From assembly GCA_003160265.1 (NCBI GenBank), contig PLQY01000053.1, positions 4,879-12,549 on the forward strand: a stretch of DNA of 7,671 nt, read 5' to 3'. Below, one piece after another: positions 5,483-7,671 of the stretch (the first letter of the stretch is position 1; every line of letters starts with the position of its first letter). The position numbers were made by a program, and so were the translations under genes. The notes beneath the pieces were generated by a model. The model was given only the letters and a program-made list of their open reading frames with translations, was not told the origin of the DNA and did no database searches. The stretch comes from Peptococcaceae bacterium. Its GTDB lineage: Bacteria; Bacillota; DSM-12270; Thermacetogeniales; Thermacetogeniaceae.

Positions 5483-5495
5483 GCTTAATGAGCGT

Positions 5496-5514
5496 TGTGA
5501 TCAGTATGTGATCA
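5496..5514. repeat. Tandem TGTGATCA sites, 11-bp period
   Basis: TGTGATCA occurs at 5496-5503 and again at 5507-5514, starting exactly 11 bp apart, so both face the same side of the helix. It lies 14 bp after the integrase stop and 41 bp before the speD promoter. It could be an integrase/excisionase arm site at the end of the integrated element, or an operator. Confidence 0.55.
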
Positions 5515-5554
5515 ATAATCTTGAGATGCTTGCGGCACAAGAGAAAAACAGTGG

Positions 5555-5582
5555 TTGACATTTATTGACGAAGTGTTAAAAT
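5555..5582 (+). promoter_or_regulatory. Probable sigma-A promoter for speD
   Basis: TTGACA (5555-5560, full consensus) is followed after 16 bp by TAAAAT (5577-5582, five of six consensus bases). It lies about 110 bp upstream of speD and downstream of the integrase, and nothing else in the region could serve speD as well. Confidence 0.65.
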
Positions 5583-5644
5583 CTAAGAGGCCTGGAACAA
5601 GGTACCGAGATGTGCAATCAGGTACCGGTTAGATTCCTTTTTTT
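5580..5644 (+). promoter_or_regulatory. Dyad-rich speD leader with T-run
   Basis: AATCTAA (5580-5586) is the exact complement of TTAGATT (5629-5635), which is followed after two C by seven T (5638-5644). Within it, the palindrome GGTACC occurs at 5601-5606 and 5621-5626, exactly 20 bp apart (about two helical turns), and the two copies can also pair as a 6-bp stem. The outer arm overlaps the -10 hexamer, so it would not be fully transcribed from that promoter. It might instead be an integrase terminator (weak, AT-rich stem), a DNA-level operator, or an attenuator using the inner stem. Confidence 0.4.
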
Positions 5645-5673
5645 ACGTTTATTTTGCCGAAATAACTAAAATT

Positions 5674-5681
5674 GGAGGAGG
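5674..5681 (+). promoter_or_regulatory. Ribosome binding site of speD
   Basis: GGAGGAGG lies 12 bases before the ATG at 5694 and 18 before a second in-frame ATG at 5700. The first ATG is therefore the better start, although the spacing is slightly long. Confidence 0.7.
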
Positions 5682-5693
5682 TCGAGACTATTA

Positions 5694-6080
5694 ATGACGA
5701 TGGTGAACTCTTTGGGGCGTCATGTCTTAGCTGAATTGTACGGTTGTGCATTCGAGGCCCTGGATGACCTGGAGCAGGTTCAGAAGCACATGAAGGATGC
5801 AGCGCTGGCAGCAGGGGCCGAGATCAGGGGATGCGTCTTCCACAAGTTCAGCCCTCAAGGGGTAAGTGGTGTAGTGGTAATTTCGGAGTCCCATCTGGCG
5901 ATCCATACCTGGCCTGAATTAGGCTACGCAGCAGTTGATGTCTTTACCTGCGGAGAAAAAGTCGACCCCTGGGATGCCTGTAGATACCTCGTCGACAAAT
6001 TTCGAGCAGAATACATGACAGCCAACGAGATCAAGCGGGGGATCATGGAGACCGGCCAGAAAGCGGCGGCAAACCTTTAG
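5694..6080 (+). CDS. speD: S-adenosylmethionine decarboxylase proenzyme (prokaryotic class 1B type)
   Basis: 128 residues, the usual length of the short Thermotoga/Bacillus-type enzyme. It makes decarboxylated S-adenosylmethionine, the aminopropyl donor for spermidine synthesis, in the cytoplasm. The self-cleavage site is in [20 protein letters not shown]: cutting between E65 and S66 turns S66 into the pyruvoyl group of the alpha chain. H71 and C86 (VDVFTCG) match the processing and catalytic His and Cys of the Thermotoga maritima enzyme (63/68/83) with a constant offset of three, which also supports the start region. The opening [12 protein letters not shown] is typical of the family. The gene appears to be monocistronic, with its own promoter (5555-5582) and terminator (6134-6170); no speE is adjacent. 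Confidence 0.96.
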   Translation: MTMVNSLGRHVLAELYGCAFEALDDLEQVQKHMKDAALAAGAEIRGCVFHKFSPQGVSGVVVISESHLAIHTWPELGYAAVDVFTCGEKVDPWDACRYLVDKFRAEYMTANEIKRGIMETGQKAAANL

Positions 6081-6133
6081 GGGGGATATTTATTTTAGAC
6101 CGCCTACATAACAAAATATCGAAGTGGTAGCTT

Positions 6134-6170
6134 GAGCCTTGCAAAAATCTTGTAAGGCTCGTTTATTTTT
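6134..6170 (+). terminator. Intrinsic terminator of speD
   Basis: GAGCCTTGCAA (6134-6144) pairs with TTGTAAGGCTC (6150-6160) as an 11-bp stem with one G-U pair and a 5-base loop, followed by GTTTATTTTT. The stem ends 53 bases after the speD stop, so it separates speD from the hdr operon. Confidence 0.88.
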
Positions 6171-6256
6171 AAAAAACACATAAATTTTTCTCCAAGGCCA
6201 AAGAGGAATTATTACAAAAAGGGAGAATAGTGTTCTTAACGATGACTATGAATGTT

Positions 6257-6264
6257 AAGGGAGG
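6257..6264 (+). promoter_or_regulatory. Ribosome binding site that fixes the hdrC start
   Basis: AAGGGAGG is five bases before ATG 6270. An in-frame ATG at 6252 lies upstream of this site and has no comparable one of its own, so the protein should begin MGELDVSQ. Confidence 0.7.
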
Positions 6265-6269
6265 TTGCC

Positions 6270-6842
6270 ATGGGAGAGTTGGACGTATCTCAAACTCTGG
6301 AGAAAAATCGGTCTTTCGTGGATGCTGTCATTGAGGAAACCGGGTCGGATATCCGTCAGTGTTACCAGTGCGGCAAGTGCTCCGGTGGCTGCCCTGGATC
6401 ATTCGCGATGGATTACCTGCCGAACCAGATTATCCGCATGCTGATGCTGGGGATGGTGGATGAAGCCCTCAAGTCGAAGACCATCTGGGTCTGCATGAGT
6501 TGCAACACCTGCACCACCCGGTGCGTCCGCGACATCGACGTGGCTGCGGTGATGGATGACTTGCGCAAGGAAGCGATCAGGCACGGCTATATGGAGAACG
6601 CCGCGAATGTGGTCGCCTGCAATAACACTTTCCTGTGGACGGTCCGCTCCTGGGGGCGGCTGTTCGATGCCGGCTTGCTGATGATCTACAACATGAAGAC
6701 CAGTAATCCGATGAAGGATATGCAGTTTGCCCTTCCGATGATGATGAGAGGCAAGTCCCCGGTGATCCCGATTCCCCACAAGATCAAGGGGGCGAAGGAA
6801 GTCCAAAAAATCTTCGAGAAGACCAAACAGGAGGGGAAATAG
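6270..6842 (+). CDS. hdrC: Heterodisulfide reductase-like iron-sulfur subunit C
   Basis: 190 residues, the usual HdrC size. Two [4Fe-4S] motifs are complete: CYQCGKCSGGCP (C31, C34, C37, C41) and CMSCNTCTTRC (C75, C78, C81, C85). The second lacks the usual following Pro (V instead). HdrC passes electrons between HdrA (flavin, iron-sulfur) and HdrB. In methanogens the complex reduces CoM-S-S-CoB; in bacteria such as sulfate reducers and acetogens the physiological partner is usually unknown or linked to flavin-based electron bifurcation. The gene is followed without any gap by hdrB (TAG then ATG), with the hdrB ribosome binding site inside its end, so the two are co-transcribed and likely translationally coupled. 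No membrane segment is evident, so a soluble cytoplasmic complex is expected. Its promoter should lie in 6171-6256, but no convincing hexamer pair was identified. Confidence 0.93.
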   Translation: MGELDVSQTLEKNRSFVDAVIEETGSDIRQCYQCGKCSGGCPGSFAMDYLPNQIIRMLMLGMVDEALKSKTIWVCMSCNTCTTRCVRDIDVAAVMDDLRKEAIRHGYMENAANVVACNNTFLWTVRSWGRLFDAGLLMIYNMKTSNPMKDMQFALPMMMRGKSPVIPIPHKIKGAKEVQKIFEKTKQEGK

Positions 6843-7671
6843 ATGCCCAAGTATGCGTTATATCCGGGATGTTCTCTGGAAAGCAGCGGTCTCGAGTATG
6901 GAATGTCGACCCACGCCGTAGCTCATGCGCTGGGGATCGAGTTTGCTGAAGTACCCGAGTGGAACTGTTGTGGGGCTTCTGCCGCCCACATGACCGATCA
7001 CCTGCTGTCTCTCGCTCTCCCCGCCAGGGTGCTGGCCAAGGCAGAAACGATCCCCGGGGTGACGGAGATGGTTGCCCCCTGTGCTGCTTGCCACATCAGG
7101 TTTGCGTCGGTGGAGTACGAGGTAGGAAAGCACAAGGACCTGCTGGGCGAGATCAACTCCCTGCTGGAAGCGCCATACACCGGGAAGGTCAAAATACGGC
7201 CATTCCTCGACATCTTCTCCAACCCTGAGACCCTGGCACAGATCAAGAGCAAGGTCACCCGGCCGCTGACCGGTTTGAAGGTAGCCTGCTACTATGGCTG
7301 CCTGTTCGTGAAACCGCCTAAAGTGGTGGATTTCTTCGATGATCCGGAGAACCCCATGTCCATGGACAACATCATCAGCGCCATCGGCGCCGAGCCGCTG
7401 CCCTGGCCGTATAAGACCGAGTGCTGCGGCGCTTCGTCGGCATTGACGCAGGAGGACGTCTGCACCAAGCTGTGCAACGACATCTTGAAGATTGCCAAGG
7501 ACTCCGGGGCGGACTGCATCGCGACCGCCTGTCCGATGTGTCAACAGAACCTGGACATGCGCCAAGTCACGGTGGAGAAGCAGTACGGACTGCAGTACCG
7601 GATGCCGGTCCCCTTCTTCACGCAACTGATCGGACTGGCGATGGGACTCGATTCCAAGGCCCTCGGCTTCA
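6843..7671 (+). CDS. hdrB: Heterodisulfide reductase-like subunit B, 3'-partial
   Basis: The frame is open from ATG 6843 to the window edge (276 codons seen; family length about 290-300, so only a short end is missing). It begins MPKYALYPGCSLESSGLEYG, the classic HdrB start. Both cysteine-rich CCG domains are present: C10, C42-C43 (WNCCGAS), C80 and C83 (CAAC) in the first; C153, C194-C195 (ECCGAS), C230 and C233 (CPMC) in the second. In the known structure from methanogens these bind two non-cubane [4Fe-4S] clusters that cleave a disulfide. Here the natural substrate is not known. AGGAGGGG near 6829-6836 serves as the ribosome binding site. hdrA and perhaps redox-partner genes probably follow outside the window. 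Confidence 0.95.
   Translation, partial: MPKYALYPGCSLESSGLEYGMSTHAVAHALGIEFAEVPEWNCCGASAAHMTDHLLSLALPARVLAKAETIPGVTEMVAPCAACHIRFASVEYEVGKHKDLLGEINSLLEAPYTGKVKIRPFLDIFSNPETLAQIKSKVTRPLTGLKVACYYGCLFVKPPKVVDFFDDPENPMSMDNIISAIGAEPLPWPYKTECCGASSALTQEDVCTKLCNDILKIAKDSGADCIATACPMCQQNLDMRQVTVEKQYGLQYRMPVPFFTQLIGLAMGLDSKALGF

Noticed and set aside
6230..6352. Possible leader ORF from GTG 6230 overlapping hdrC
   Set aside because: It reads through the hdrC ribosome binding site in another frame and has no family-like features; chance is the simpler explanation.
6858..7625. 255-residue open frame on the minus strand
   Set aside because: It is the shadow of hdrB, whose cysteine motifs and start are unmistakable on the plus strand.
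1..7671. CRISPR array or tRNA/rRNA genes
   Set aside because: No regularly spaced repeats, cloverleaf-like sequence or rRNA motifs were noticed by eye.

Overview
The window looks like a piece of an anaerobic bacterial chromosome, most likely a Firmicute of the Desulfotomaculum/Pelotomaculum/Moorella kind. This is inferred from strong AGGAGG-type ribosome binding sites, a short Thermotoga/Bacillus-type SpeD, an HdrC-HdrB pair, an acyl-CoA-type crotonase enzyme and moderately high GC. No taxonomic marker gene is present, so this is an inference only.

Layout. (1) 1-648: the 3' part of a crotonase-superfamily gene. Its last dozen or so codons come from an out-of-frame IS4-type transposase remnant that starts near 606. 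(2) About 606-1530: an accumulation of mobile-element debris. It holds an IS4-type transposase scrap (+), the C-terminal end of a tyrosine recombinase with an in-frame stop (-), and the C-terminal end of an IS91-type transposase (-). Between these lie a perfect 20-bp palindrome and a nested set of competing inverted repeats. (3) 1600-3849: an insertion sequence with perfect 18-bp terminal inverted repeats. Its single large transposase fuses a DUF4338 (DruA-type) N-terminal domain to an IS701-type DDE transposase. A run of eight A residues near the 3' end separates the catalytic part from its conserved tail. (4) 3907-5482: an integration module with a small excisionase-like helix-turn-helix protein, a free-standing copy of an integrase arm-binding domain, and a tyrosine integrase split by a one-base frameshift. 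(5) 5483-6170: a probable promoter, a dyad-rich leader, speD (S-adenosylmethionine decarboxylase) and a good intrinsic terminator. (6) 6270-7671: hdrC and hdrB (partial), subunits of a heterodisulfide-reductase-like electron-transfer complex, in a tight operon that runs off the window.

How the parts relate. The speD and hdrCB regions are ordinary housekeeping or energy genes. Everything from about 606 to 5482 is accessory DNA that appears to have built up by repeated insertion next to the crotonase gene. The most unusual items are the DUF4338-IS701 fusion with its possible slippage site, the solo arm-binding-domain ORF upstream of the integrase, and the mutually exclusive hairpins at 1044-1108.
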